From the NCBI GenBank assembly GCA_022661535.1, contig JAKULF010000009.1:1116001-1180000 (forward strand): a stretch of 64,000 bases of DNA, read 5' to 3'. Shown one piece after another: positions 1 to 12,553 of the stretch. Each line of letters begins with the position of its first letter. Within the stretch, counting starts at the first letter, position 1. A program made the translations under genes and the position numbers. The stretch is from Eutypa lata. Taxonomy: Eukaryota; Ascomycota; Sordariomycetes; Xylariales; Diatrypaceae. The notes beneath the pieces are model-generated. The model was given only the letters and a program-made list of their open reading frames with translations, had not been told where the DNA came from and made no database searches.

Positions 1-2748
1 ATCTTCTAGAACTCGCCCTGCATGCACATGTCAATGGAAGGCCAGTGAGTGGCATGTTTGGTGGGAATCATGCATACATACGGGGGAAGAGTGCAATATC
101 GAGTGGCATATGCAGTTCCCTATAACTAACGGACGGCAACTATTGGGAGTGCGCAGTTTATTTTACGTCCTCTTTTGAACATATCATTTGATGCGACTTG
201 GCTGTGGCTCTACCTACTTCGTACACCGCCTAGTTTAGCCCAATGTGGATGTAAGCTATGGATATGGATAGCCGGCACGAAGCTACCATGCGGATATTCG
301 GCAGTCAAATGTTGCGGCTTTGCATTGCTTGGCGCTACAATACGATGGCTGATGACGAGTTCGTGTGAAGCTGATTTGAAGCTACGCCCAAATGACGAAA
401 ATGTATTTTGACTAACTAGAGAACGTTCGACACATCATGTTCGACCCCTATCTAAAATTGTACAAGCCGCCTGTAGGATCCACTAGCATAGCTTACCTAG
501 AGGTACCATTACCAACGCTCGTACCAATAGGGTTGCAGAAGCTGGAACCTACGGTGATGCTATTATTTTCTTTGCCAATGATTTTAGATACTCACTAAAC
601 TATAGTGGTATTTAAATAGAACCCTTTGGAATTCGTTGAATATTAAGTACCTTTTTATACCTTGGCTACCAAGGTTGATTAGCTGACGAAGCTGTGTATT
701 GGTAAAAGCCTGAACGCAGATACCAGTCTTGAATTGTGATTATTATCCAGACTTGAGCTCCATATGCAGAAGGTCATCTTATAGAATTGGGAGTACATTG
801 TCTTATCCTAAAAGGTTCATGTAGACATGGTAACGAAGTGGCCTCAGGGTCTTGATCATCTCGAATCAAGACGGTGTCTTGGTGGCCTAGTGACAGCTGT
901 AACCTGCACGACATCTGAGGAAGGCATCCTGATAGACGTGTTATGTGGTGCTGTAATAGCCGCCCTTACCGCAGCTAAAGCCATAATTCGGCTGACAAAG
1001 AACTGGAGTTGGGTATCTTTAGCTTGCTTTTCAGTCCGAAATAACCTCAATATCTCTTGGAACCTTAAATCATCGTGTTTGAGGGTATATCATAGTGAGG
1101 AGGCACATATGGTCCCCTGCGACTGGATCGTGGTTGATGCCCAAATTAATTGGTATCACCGACTTTAATGTTAACCAATAGCCACTCCCAATGGCGATCG
1201 TTGCCTGAAATTTTAACAGAAACCATTAATGTTCTTAGAATGAGGGTGGAAAAGAAAGAAACAGAAAAAGAGAGAAGTCCAGAATTTATTTTCGTCATTT
1301 TCCTGAAGTAGTTACCAATAAGTAAATCTATAGACATTAAGGCGATATCACCTACAATTGGTTGATATTACGTAGGAGGTAGGAATGGATGCCCGAGGAA
1401 TTCGTACAATCTTTACTATAGGTATAGGTTTCGGACCTACAGAACACTCAGCTAGATTCCTTCTTTCTCTAACCTAATGCATTCACCTTATCGTAGAGAT
1501 TCGTAGATGCACCGCCGCCCTGACCTAGCCATCACATGACCCTTGATGTTCCCAGCGCCCTCCGTTCCTTTCCACGCTTTGTTGTCAAAGCTTAAGTCAA
1601 CGTGCCACATGATATTACACTAATTCAACAAGTTCCTCCCATCCTCACCGTGGCTCCGTCAGACATGTTACATGCACAGGTTTGGGCCCTCTTGCGTAAT
1701 GCACGGCCAGCTGGCGGTACTACACAACAAGGAGCCCGAGGTCACCATAATGAGTGCCCTACAGGGCAGCAGACTGCTAGCCATGGTGAATCCTGTCAGT
1801 GGCGGTTTCGTCCGGGCCAGCCCGTGTGAGCAAGTTGGGTACTGGCAACGCCTTCAGCCTGGAAGACGTTAACTAGATCTGTGATTTATCAGCATGGATT
1901 GGTGGGACGCCGAAGATGACCATATTATCTATGATATAACCGTGTTCTTAAGGGGGAAAGATCGAAGTTACGGTCGTGGTTTCCAGTCAAGGCCTCGATT
2001 ACATTTACCAATAATACTAATAATAATACTAATAATAATACTCACTTAGCTACAGCTGTATATAGAAAAAGTAAACGGGTGTGCCTGTAAGCTGTACAAT
2101 AAATTGACTATTCAGATTTCGTATTTTAAAAGCTTATACTCAGGTGGTTGGAAGATACCTGTTACCATAAACTTAATTAATAACTTTATAGAAGATATTT
2201 CTCAACGAATAATATTTCTCAGACTTCCCAGTGTATCCTGATAGTGGTGGCAATAAAATCTTATCATCATGCATCGAGGGAGTTCCGCGGAAGACTGCCA
2301 ATAGAGTTAAAACCCCCTTGAAAAACAGAACCAACCGCCGTTAGGTTATTCCGCATGAGGAAGGCTGTTGGTAGCAGATTATTAACACATGTATAACACA
2401 TACTTAGAGTTGGGGGCCGGGCTATTAATCCCTGTAGACGTATCAAGCCAATCGTCGAAACAGGAACAACCATATCCGCCCGGGAGATCAGCACACTCTC
2501 ACCTTTGCTAGATGTACGAGCTGATTCTTGAGGTTGTTAAAACAACCTTAGATTCGCCACACAGGATTGGAGTTGCAGCCTAGAAAATCATAAAAGGTTC
2601 TCTAATCATACCCCGCACTTCCAGCAAACCCCTATCGATATACTTCAAGTATCACTATATACACTTTCACCTGTGAAGCTCACAAACCATTCTATATCAT
2701 TACAGTCATCATTATAGTCTTAATGTATCGCAAAAACGAGATTACAAT
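1..2748. other. Intergenic, no gene recognised
   Basis: I see no reading frame here with family features; the open frames are short, lack recognisable motifs and are rich in stop codons in neighbouring frames. Base composition is moderately AT-rich, as in other gene-free stretches of the window. A short imperfect AAT/ACT trinucleotide repeat lies near 2009-2043. The last ~150 bases presumably hold the promoter of the HET gene, but I cannot point to a specific element. Confidence 0.6.
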
Positions 2749-5143
2749 ATGAGTGATTCACCAAATCCTTCCCATGTAGACCACCCCCTATGGTCGCGGT
2801 TTCTGCGATGGTGCACCATTCGTCCCAAACAGCCGGGGACATATGCCAGCAGCGGCGACCCGGCTATATTGTCTCCTAAGGGTATGTGGTTGGAATCACT
2901 CAATGACTATGAATACGTTCCCTTGCCAGATCCCCAAAGCTATATTCGTCTAGCTACGCTTTTGCCTGGCGAGTTCGACGATGATATCACAGTCGAAATT
3001 TATCATCACGTTCTTCGGCCCCCTTCCGGCAGAAGAAATAAACGGCTGGCATTGGTTGATATTAGGAAGGATCTGCCGTCCGGTTGGGAGGCATTTCAGA
3101 CTGTCGGTGCTACTATTTTATCTTCCACTTACATCAGCTGCTGCAAACTAATACACACGTTAGATAATTGACAACAAATATTTATTCAGGAATACGGAGA
3201 CAGGCATCATACAATGGGAACACCCCGATCCGGGTTTTCACACTACTAACTATGAGGTTCCGCCAAGGAATGACGGAATAGTACCGAAATATGAGACGGT
3301 GTCATACGTATGGGGAGATCCTCAAAAGTCTGCCGTAATCGGAATCGGCGGTCCCGAAGGACCAGCAAAACTACGAGTGACACAGAGCCTACACACGGTT
3401 CTCCAGTATCTACGGTACCGTGACCAGCCACGAACACTGTGGATTGATGCCATCTGTCTCAACCAGGCGGATTACACGGAACTGAATCGACAGGTCCCGC
3501 GAATGTACGAGATCTACAGGCTGTCATGTAAAGGCACCGCATGGTTAGGAAAAGAAGATGCCGGTAGTACCCAGACGTTAGCATCACTCGGGTACCTCGG
3601 CAATCAGGTGGTGGCCGAGGCGGAAACGGGATTACTCTTTCGCTCCCCGAGCGCAGAGAAGGAGGATTGGTACCAGCCGGATTTCGAGCTGCTATTCTCC
3701 CAGGATACGTGGGATGGGATCATTAAGCTGCTACAGCGACCATGGTTCAGCAGGTTATGGGTAGTGCAAGAGATACAACCTGGAACTGTGGTACAGTGTG
3801 GTCATGATACAGTTTCTATATCTGCTTTTACAGAAGCCATATATTGCCTCTACTCTAAAACCCGACTTCAGAACGGGTTGCGGCGTTACCTCGAACAAGC
3901 AACCGGCACTTTGGCACGTTTACCTGGGCTGTGCTTTACTAGACTCCTTTACCGGGCGTCCACCTTCAAGGGCTGTGAAGACCCTCGGGATAAAATTTAT
4001 GGATTACTTGGTCTTGCACCAAGGCAGTTCGCCGCCAGCATCCAGGTAAATTACGAGGAAAGCAACACTGTAGCAGATGTCTATGCCATGGCGTTTCTCA
4101 ACCATGTACGGATTACTCAGCGTCTAGAGCACTTCCATAATTGTTTTACTACCGGAGCGATTACTCGCAACGCGCCATCCTGGATCCCGGACTGGTACTC
4201 GGATATTCCTCATGAGACGTACATTCCTCCTCAGTTCGCCTCTTCTACCTCTCGTGCTCACTTCAGCTCCTCCATCTCCACGAACGGGGCCCAGCAGAAT
4301 GGTTCCCAACCGGGAGTCTTCCAAGTCTGTGGGATGCACTGTGGGGTAGTAAGCTATGTAACCGAACCCCTGCCATTGCGACTTGACCGCTGGGAGGCTA
4401 TTCGCCACGTGAGGCGGTGGCAACCTGATGACCTGGACACTTCTTCATATGGTCCTACCGGTGAATCCATGAGAAAGGCATATGGAATTACCTTGATATG
4501 CAATGCGCTCAAGGAACGCGAGCCAGACTGGGTCTTGACGTCAGTCGATGAATGGGTGCAGCAAGAATGGGATCAAGCCCTATTCGGCAAAGACACAAAT
4601 TCTTTCCAAAATTCTTCGCCCATTAGGAACGATGTTGCAGATGCTCTTCAGTGTTGCGGTGGGAGGTTGTTCTTCCGGACACGTGAAGGATATATTGGCC
4701 TGGCTCCAGCAGATACGCAAGCAGGCGATGTAGTCGCTATCTTCCTGGGCTGTTCCACCCCCGTCATCCTGCGTCCCACCGACCGCGGGCGCTGGCACTT
4801 CTCCGTCGTCGGGGAGTGCTTCGTGCACGGCCTCCATGATGCCATCGGCTTACTCGGTCCTCTACCGCAACCGTGGATAGGAGTCGCAGCGTGGGTTGAA
4901 GGTGATCGCCGGTGTCTTCGCTTTCTCAACACGGAAACACAAGAGCTATCTAAAGAAGACCCTAGATTAAAGCCATTGTTGGAATGGGAAAGGTTTACGA
5001 AGCAGGTTAACGGAGATGATCCCATCTTGTATGACTTCTTCCGACATAACCAAACTGGCGAAGTAATTAATTACGATCCGAGACTCGAGCCAGAAGAGCT
5101 GAAGGCCAATGGTGTTCAACTTGATTGGTTTTTGTTGATATAA
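2749..5143 (+). CDS. Heterokaryon-incompatibility (HET) domain protein, two exons
   Basis: HET-domain proteins act in fungal non-self recognition and can trigger cell death when incompatible strains fuse. Exon 1 starts at 2749 and carries the usual HET lead-in (YVPLPDPQSYIRLATLLPGE). It is followed by LPSGWEAF, which resembles the first half of a WW-like motif; the second half (TETGIIQWEHPDPGF) opens exon 2. The HET core follows at about 3300-3560: VSYVWGDPQ, then LWIDAICLNQAD, then the QVPRMYEIYR...WLGKE segment. The C-terminal half holds the common HET-protein tail motif FLGCSTPVILRP...VVGECFVHGL. One intron lies roughly between 3105 and 3230, with a good TTATTCAG acceptor near 3190; I could not settle the donor, because no obvious GT gives the right phase. 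Either a minor donor is used or the gene has a small lesion. Total length of about 740 residues is normal for the family. The family assignment is firm; the incompatibility function is inferred. Confidence 0.85.
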
Positions 5144-6596
5144 GGGAAACGGCTTGCGGAAGACGGATATGAGAATGCATCGCTTAAGGTTACACGATTA
5201 AAAGTCATTTAAGTTGTGTTCTAATAGAGATTAAGACTATGTTGTAGAATTTTGGCTTCTCGCGAAGACGAATTTCATTCTAAATTATGGCGAATCTTTG
5301 GATTTTTAACTGGAGGTAATAGCATGGCACTAGACATGTCCAATTTGCGTACGCTAGGGGACACAATACCCGGTGTACACAAGAGGTTGCCTCTCATTTG
5401 TCATCCGGAGTTCGATTTATAGGGGGGGAAGGGGTTAACAGGGGTAAAACAGGACGGAGTTATTTGATTTTCAACTATAATATTATTCAAGTGATAAGTT
5501 ACGATTGCAATATAAGAGGATATTCTATGTAGTGAGCTTGCTTAATAGAAAATCATACTGTCTCAGACTTGTCAATGGGGGAATAAGGGGGGGGGGGGGG
5601 GGGATGTCTTAAATTTCCGGGACGCCACCAATGAGCAACGGGGTATGGCCTTACGAAACCATCTGACTGATCGAATCGACATGCTCTGGAATATCTCGGA
5701 GTAAGGTTACGGGATTTCTCAGTTATGCCCTATCCGTTGAGTGTTGGCTGCCTCAGGTGAAAGTCGCCCCCCCACCCGGGCAGATTAGCTCTGCCCAGTC
5801 TGCCTGTCAATTACTAGCTTTACCTTTTAATTATCAGCAACTTTTGCCTTTCCCACTTCTATCATGATGATGAAACATTTAATGTACCGTGGTTTTAGGC
5901 TCGGCGGCTTGCTTTTGATTATAAACGCTTATCAAATGATTACGGCACTTTAATTGGTATGATGTGGGCCGTACGGATTATGTGACTACATGGCAATTAT
6001 GTCCTAAAACAAAGTAGCCAGATGTTGTAGATCTTCAGTTCCTGCAGTTTCGCGCGTGACGCAAAAGTGGATCATCTCCTACCCCCTTAAGCGCCGCACC
6101 GGTGCTTACGTTTTGATTATATTCCGATTTTATAGTTGATGTATCATCGGGAAATCGGTGGCTACAACGACCGGATCTAGGCCATGGCAGTCTAATAATT
6201 GGGCAACGTTAGGCCTTAGGGAGCTAGTAAGCTGTCGGCACGGGCCGGGAGCCTCCCAGTCTCGCCAGTTCAGCGGGTACCTGGATTTTCGGGGTTTTTT
6301 TTCGGATTCTTCCAACAGCCCGGTGCGCCGCGCGGATTTGCCAGAAGAAGTACGCTCCGTAGGCTCACTTTCACTCGCCTATGAGTGGTATTAGCTCCTG
6401 TTATCGTGAGGGAAAGAAAATAATCGCATAGGATATGTGGGTTTCGTTGAAACTTCATAAGTATAAGAGCGAGGTCGCAAAAATGGCCATGAAGCAAAAG
6501 ATTGATGTAAAATAATGAATATTAGCAGGAGTCCAAAAAGATTTTAAAAAAACAACACGAAAAGACATTTTTTACTTTTCAGCAACAACCACAAAC
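5144..6596. other. Intergenic, with a 17-base G run
   Basis: No gene is recognised between the HET gene and the FAD monooxygenase. An uninterrupted run of 17 G lies at 5587-5603, with a shorter G-rich stretch near 5421-5435. Such runs are length-unstable and often mis-sequenced. The last ~100 bases before 6597 are A-rich and form the likely promoter/leader of the monooxygenase. Confidence 0.6.
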
Positions 6597-8423
6597 ATGC
6601 CGTCGGCCACCGCGAAGCTGAATCCTTTCGAAAACACGCCTGTGTTCGAACGATACCCATCGAGCGGTCTCGACATTCTAGTCGTGGGAGGCGGTATTGC
6701 GGGCCTGTCCTTCGCTATAGAAGCGTGCAGAAAGGGACATCAGGTTCGCATCATCGACCGCCGCCCCCATTTTGAGGATTATGGTACGTATGTAGCGTAG
6801 AATGAGAAACCCGGGAGGAAGGAGGATGAATGTAAGGGTAAAGGCAGAGATCGAGAGAACTATATTCATTGATACATTGATAACTGGCTAACCTTTCGCT
6901 TTTTTTGTATGTTGTTTATAGGCGACATGATAGCGATCCAAGAATCGGTGGTGCAGACGCTGAAGGCATGGCCTGATTTCCTCGACCGCTGCCGGGAAGG
7001 GCCGGTGCCGACGACTGGCATGGTCTACAAGCACACGGGTGAGGCGGTGAACGAGATAAAGTCATTTGCCATCAGCACAACTCGGGCAATCTTGCACAAC
7101 CTGCTCCACCAGTACGTGCTGCACCTAGGCATCTCGGTCCGGCACTCGGCGCGCGCGGTGGAGTACTTTGAGGACGCCGACCACGCTGGCGTCATTCTTG
7201 AGGGAGAGGGAGATCACAACGAGAAGATAGAGAGGGAGAAGCTGGTGGGAGATGTTGTGGTGGCGGCCGACGGCATCGGCTCCCGCTCCTGGAACCTGGT
7301 CCTGGGCAAGAAGGAGCAGCCCATTAGCTCCGGCTTCGCCATGGTCCGCTCCACTTACCCCCTCGAGCGCGCCCTGGCGAACCCTGTCATGGCCGCGTCC
7401 TGGTGCCACGGGAACGAGGCCCGTATGCTTTACGGTCCTGGCGCCCATATGGTCACTGCGAGGGCGGGCGACCGAATGATCTTTATGCTTACGCATAAGG
7501 TGAGTTGCGCATTTAGTTACTTTCCCACTTCCTAACCCAAGTCGCTATTCTTCCATCCTTTCTTTCTCTTCTCTTCTCTTCCGACAGTCAGCTGGTTATC
7601 GAATTACGTAATTAATGGACGCGCCCCCGTCACTCTTTCCCAATTTAGGACAACGAGACCTCCGTGGAAGATTGGGCCAAGCCGACCGACCCCAAAGTGG
7701 CCCTACCCTACGTCCAAGGTTGGGTGCCCTGGGTGCACGAGATGATCAAGGCAGCGCCCGATGAAGGGACCGTCGACTACAAGCTTATGTGGCGCAACCC
7801 GCGCGAGAAGTGGTGCTCCCCCGGGGGCCGTGTCATCCAGATTGGCGACGCCGCCCACACGTTCCTGCCCACGTCGGCGAGCGGCGCCACCATGGCCATG
7901 GAGGATGGGTACTCGCTCGCGACCTGTCTACAACTGGGCGGTAAGAGTAATGTACCCCTCGCAGTTAGGGTACATAACAAGCTGAGGTGAGTTATTGTAA
8001 CAATTCTCAATAATTTCCAAACCTTTAACTTGAGTCTGCTGGTGGAAAAAATATTCCGTGAAGGATGAAAAATCTAAAATCTCCCCCCACCAAAGGTTCG
8101 AACGTGTCACCTGCGCCCAGAAGATGGGCTTCAAGACGCGCGAGAAGCTCCACCACGCCGACCTCGACCCGAACCCTAATACTTCCCCGGATTCCTCGTC
8201 TGTACTCACTGGGGCACTCGTGGGCGACTGGGTCCTCCGGCATGACCCCGAGCAGTACGCCTACGAGATGTACGGCCGCTGCGCCAACCACCTCCTCACA
8301 GGTGCTCCATTCGAGAACAGCAACTACCCCCCGGGACACACGTTCAAGCTCTGGACGGTCCAGGAGATGCTCGCCGTGGCAGACCGGCACGAGTCGATCC
8401 AGGATGACGGGGATTGGAAATAA
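6597..8423 (+). CDS. FAD-dependent monooxygenase (salicylate-hydroxylase-like), four exons
   Basis: A class A flavin monooxygenase that uses FAD and NAD(P)H to hydroxylate small, often aromatic, substrates. Exons read 6597-6783, 6922-7499, 7649-7986 and 8096-8423. Each junction has clean GT..AG ends (GTACGT, GTGAGT, GTGAGT donors) and keeps frame. The N-terminus has the Rossmann FAD motif DILVVGGGIAGLSFA, followed by the acidic end of strand 2 (RIIDRRPHFE). The middle carries the NAD(P)H/FAD DG motif (VVVAADGIGSRSW), and exon 3 the second FAD motif (VIQIGDAAHTFLPTSASG). Length is about 476 residues, normal for the family. No signal peptide. Neighbours are an MFS exporter, a PaxU-like hydrolase and a P450, which suggests a tailoring role in secondary metabolism; the substrate cannot be read. 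Confidence 0.88.
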
Positions 8424-9493
8424 GAAGAACGTGAATGGATTAATGGCTGGGTGGCAGCAAAAAGACGACTTGGGTAATGGCTTGGTGGTGTAGTAAAGAT
8501 AGAATAAGTCGGTAGGGTTCCATAACATTAGACTGTTAGATAAGTAGAACGTTTCCTTTTCGATAAAGCCAAAACCCCTAAGTAAATATAGATCGACTGT
8601 GCAAAATCCCTCCTCATTAACGATGGTAATATGAAGATGTAGCCTACCATAGTATCAAAGCTGAGCTCCACCGAAGAGAATCTATTATATCACTGTTTAT
8701 AAGCTGGCGCTGCATACCCTGTAGGCTTAGATACTATCTCATCTTCTTGTGTAACAATAAAGCTATTAGTTATTTTATAAGATTCTTAGACTGGCCTAGT
8801 CGGTCGCGGAGGAGTGGCCGGGAAAAGAAGAGGGGCCACATTATGGGACACACGTGCAGCTTCACTTGAAGCCGAAAGGTAATCGGACCACCCGATAATG
8901 ACTTATACAACATAAAACACCCCTCATTTTTCTAATTGCTTAAACAATATGATGAATTATAATAAATCGGGGGGGTTGTCCTCGCCGCATCGTCTAGCGA
9001 AGTCACCTACCCGTATCAGGAGAACAGTTGTGTCTACGGCCTCGTCATGTCTAGCTACTTACTTGACGCGTATGAAGTAATGCGATGTAGAATTCATATA
9101 AATTTAAAAAGGGCATTAAACAAAATTAATTCAAAAATTAACATAAACGTAAATGGGGTTCTAAGTGTAGGTATCAACTACTTTTTATTAAAAAATATTA
9201 ACAAGACGATGAAAGCATAACTATTAGGTGATCGTGAAAGAAGGGGTTCTCCGCATTTCCTTAATGTTGAATTTACCTACCCTAGCGACGTGCGTAGGGC
9301 AGAGTATTATGTTGTGCTATGATACCCACTTTCTTTTCTTATGTCAAAGTACTTCTTTCATTTAACCTAGCTAGAGATCTCTAGCGATGCCGGATCTAAC
9401 CTTGCACGAGCTGTGTGACGGCGGGTAAAGCGAGCATTGGACCGCGGCTGCGGGGATTCCTATTTCGCCGAAGGGGCTGTGGATAAACAGAGA
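8424..9493. other. Intergenic, no gene recognised
   Basis: AT-rich gene-free stretch between the convergent monooxygenase and MFS genes. It should contain both 3' ends. I see no conserved protein or RNA. Confidence 0.55.
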
Positions 9494-11268
9494 TTAGTTG
9501 GTATTCGTCGGATAATGGCTTTTCTGTCTCAGATGTCGACCTCTATAGAAGAAGTACCATGGTACAGGAACGAGAACAAGGCTAAGGAAGGCGAAGATGC
9601 TTCCAGCCCAGTAGATTCCAATCTGCGACTGATATAGCTGGATAATGAACTGTGGAAAAGCGGCTCCCAAGAGGAACCGCAGTAGTCCGTTGGCTGCTAC
9701 AGCGGATGCCGAGTTAGCGCTGCCGTAGACGTCTACAATATACGCTATGGCCGTGAGAAATCCCGTCAGCGTACCCCAGCCTACGGGCAGACCAGCGAGC
9801 GCCGGTACTATCCAGTGAACACCCTCACGCGGCGCCCACGCATACCACTGTGGGGGCAGTGAATCAGCTGTCAGCTACGTGAATGATGATTATACTGGGA
9901 GGGCTGGCTTACAAACAATCCGATGGGGACTAAGCCAGAACCGAATAGAGCTGCGTAGAGTCGATGTTCCGGTACAACGTTGGTTTTGGATCGTGCTGCC
10001 TTCTGGTATTTGATCGCATCAAAGTAGCCAAACGTAAGCACTGCCAGGAGGAAGCCTGAGAGTCGTCAATCAAAGTTCAACACATGGGGTTGTCGTACAA
10101 GAGAGTTTGCCTTACCAATAATGACGGGGATATAACAGAGACCAATCTGTCTGGCATTGAAGTGGTAGATGGTCGAGTAGATGTATGCATAAGAACCGAA
10201 GAATGAAAAGATCATAGCGAAACTGTAAGCGGTGTAGAGACCAAGGAGAAGTAAAAGCGGCTAGGTGTGATAGGTGAGCAAAGGGCTGTCGCTCATCATT
10301 AAAGAAAGAGGAGGGTACCATACCTCGAAAACGGCCATGTGTAACGGTCTTAGCAACCCCCTTCGGATCGTGTTGATTCGCGACGAAGCTGTCATGTCGA
10401 GTGAACCATGGCCATGTTTCTTGTGCCGTAAGTACAGGATCCGGCTCTTGGAAGTCTCTTTCATAAAGGGAAGCGTTAGAGCGACTGGTGCTAGGATGCA
10501 GAGAAGAACCCAAATGGACCACCTCCAGTCATTGTCGTACTGTTCGAGGACGTAGGCGCCAATCAGGGGGCCCAATGTCGGGCCAAGAAATGGTGCTAGT
10601 ATATAAGGCACGCCCACCCGCCCTGCATCTCTCGTGTCCCATATGTCAGATAACGAGCCGGCGGCGACGGCCAAGACTCCAGAGCCACCTACACCGGCCA
10701 AGAACCTGAACAAGACGAGGACGATAAAGCTGTTCGAGGCTGCGGCTATGGCGTTGAAGATGATGAGCATGGGAAGATTGGTCCAGTAGATGCAGCGACG
10801 ACCATATAGTTCAGAGATAGGCGATGCAATGCAAGGTCCAATACTAAACCCGACAGTGTATAATGTAACGGGCAAAAGGGCGACATTTCTACTCAGGCCG
10901 AATTGCTGCTGAAGAAGTGGTATTGCGGCAACTAGGCTCGAGATACCAGCGCATCTAGGGAGAGGAGACAGGGTTAGCAAACGGGGGAGAGGAGCTCAGA
11001 AGGGTGGCGACGCCGCTGCATACAATCCAAATGACCAGACGGCGGGTATAGCACTGTGAAGAATCCTCTGCCATAGCGGCCAGTTGCGAGGGTTGTCGGG
11101 ATCATCTGGTCTGTCCCAGTCGAGGTCGCTAGCGAGAATTTCTCGCTCCGGCGGGTTTGTCTTCAGCCTTTCTTCTTCGTTGCTTTGAAACTGAGTGTCA
11201 GGACCTAGAAAAACATCTTTGCCTGTCATGTTCGAGGAAGATATTTGGGTATTAGCGGAGAAAGGCAA
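9494..11268 (-). CDS. MFS transporter, DHA1 (drug:H+ antiporter) type, five exons
   Basis: A plasma-membrane exporter of the 12-helix major facilitator superfamily. Exons on the minus strand are 11268-11024, 10954-10324, 10260-10116, 10055-9913 and 9847-9494, giving about 505 residues; all junctions are GT..AG and in phase. The N-terminal cytosolic tail contains the family signature DWDRPDDPDNPRNWP. Helix 2-3 carries motif A (SELYGRRCIYW). Helices 4-5 hold RFLAGVGGSGVLAVAAGSLSD and the antiporter motif GPTLGPLIGAYV. The last exon ends GIYWAGSIFAFLSLVLVPVPWYFFYRG. These are features of the fungal multidrug/polyamine DHA1 branch. It is divergent from the DUF829 gene, with 397 bp between starts, and convergent with the monooxygenase. 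Export of a locus product is an inference. Confidence 0.9.
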
Positions 11269-11665
11269 TCAAGCCCTCACTGGCAACCAACAAGATTACA
11301 TATAGTACGCGTATCTTAGGATTTCATGCGACATTGGGGACAATGATAGGCTCGCGCCTAGGGGCGACAGGAAGAGAGATGACTAAATAGGAATCCAAAA
11401 CGTGTAATGCCCGTCGTAAGGTGGTCACACAAACCAACAACAGAAAGGAGAGTCCCAATTGGCTGCCAAGGGCATATAGACTACCAACTAAATCCCTTGC
11501 GTCCGAGGAATCCAGCTTACCCTTTTTCAGCTTTAGTTTACGCAGCCAACCCGCCAACATACCTACATAAGGTATATAGCAAATAAAGCCTTCAATTCCC
11601 TTGTTCCGTGGCATTCCCCCTCTCTACAAACCGACCAACATTTACCTGTTGATCCTCACATCACC
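11269..11665. promoter_or_regulatory. Divergent intergenic region between MFS and DUF829 genes
   Basis: This 397-bp stretch separates two start codons facing away from each other, so it should hold both promoters and possibly shared control sites. I see no TATA box or known cluster-regulator palindrome that I would defend. Co-expression of the two genes is plausible from layout only. Confidence 0.4.
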
Positions 11666-12553
11666 ATGTCATCCACGGCGGCAGCACCAGCAACTGAGGC
11701 AAGGCCCCTCTCCTTCATGGAGACGCTTGACCCGCTCGTCTCCTTCTATCGGCCGTCAGAGGCTTTAATTTCTAGCTCGAGCAGAAGCGCAGACCGCCAA
11801 CCCGAACTCATCATCCTCGCCAGCTGGAGTGGCGCCAAAGATGCCCACATCGCCAAGTACATAGTCAAATATCAGGCTCTGTATCCTGTTGCTCAGATCC
11901 TCCTTCTCAGGAGCACCATGAACCACATTATCCGCCCATCGCTTATCGGCCCCTCCATGAAACACGCTGCTTTTGTCGTTCGCACCGCCTTCCAGACACC
12001 AGTATCTTCTTCTTCGCCACCTCTTCTCATTCACATGTTCTCCAACGGCGGCTCTTCCAGCATCGCGAACCTATATGAACAATATGCTGCCATGGCAGGC
12101 CCTAACGATTACAAGAGCCTTCCTTCACACGTCACAGTCTTTGATTCGTGCCCAGGCGTCTACACCATCCCTGGCGCCGTGGCATTTGTCAGTGTCGGCC
12201 TCTCATCCTTCCAGAAGTTGATCGCTGCGCCTATCCTCTATTCTTGGGCCGCTATGTGGTCTGCCCTGATAGCCCTGGGCCTTTTACACGACTCGTTGGG
12301 CGACTGGGGAAAGACACACAATGACACGGGAAATATGGCCGAGGTGCGGCGGGTGTACATCTACAGCCCCATTGATGCATTAGTTAACTATGAAGCTGTC
12401 GAGGCGCATGCGGCCGATGCTAAGACGAAAGGTTTCTCTGCTGCGTTAGAGAAATTTGAGAGTTCGGCGCATGTCGCACATCTACGGAAGGATGAGAGTC
12501 GGTACTGGGAGATTGTCAGGAGGATCATGGAAGGTCCTGAGGTGTTGGCCTAA
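11666..12553 (+). CDS. DUF829 / TMEM53 family alpha/beta-hydrolase-like protein (PaxU-like)
   Basis: An intronless 295-residue protein of the DUF829 family, which includes TMEM53 and PaxU of fungal indole-diterpene loci. The family core is clear: LIILASWSGAKDAHIAKY, then the strand LLIHMFSNGGSSSIANLYE, whose SNGG replaces the usual nucleophile-elbow GxSxG, and a late YIYSPIDALVNYEAVEAHA segment that would carry the acid and support the hydrolase fold. No signal peptide; hydrophobic stretches around 185-210 could be membrane-associated. The biochemical activity of this family is poorly defined. Next to a P450, FAD monooxygenase and exporter it fits a secondary-metabolite locus, but I cannot name a product. 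Confidence 0.8.
   Translation: MSSTAAAPATEARPLSFMETLDPLVSFYRPSEALISSSSRSADRQPELIILASWSGAKDAHIAKYIVKYQALYPVAQILLLRSTMNHIIRPSLIGPSMKHAAFVVRTAFQTPVSSSSPPLLIHMFSNGGSSSIANLYEQYAAMAGPNDYKSLPSHVTVFDSCPGVYTIPGAVAFVSVGLSSFQKLIAAPILYSWAAMWSALIALGLLHDSLGDWGKTHNDTGNMAEVRRVYIYSPIDALVNYEAVEAHAADAKTKGFSAALEKFESSAHVAHLRKDESRYWEIVRRIMEGPEVLA

Noticed and set aside
827..1168. 113-codon open frame near the left edge
   Set aside because: No motif, no coding-like composition, and open frames of similar size on the other strand.
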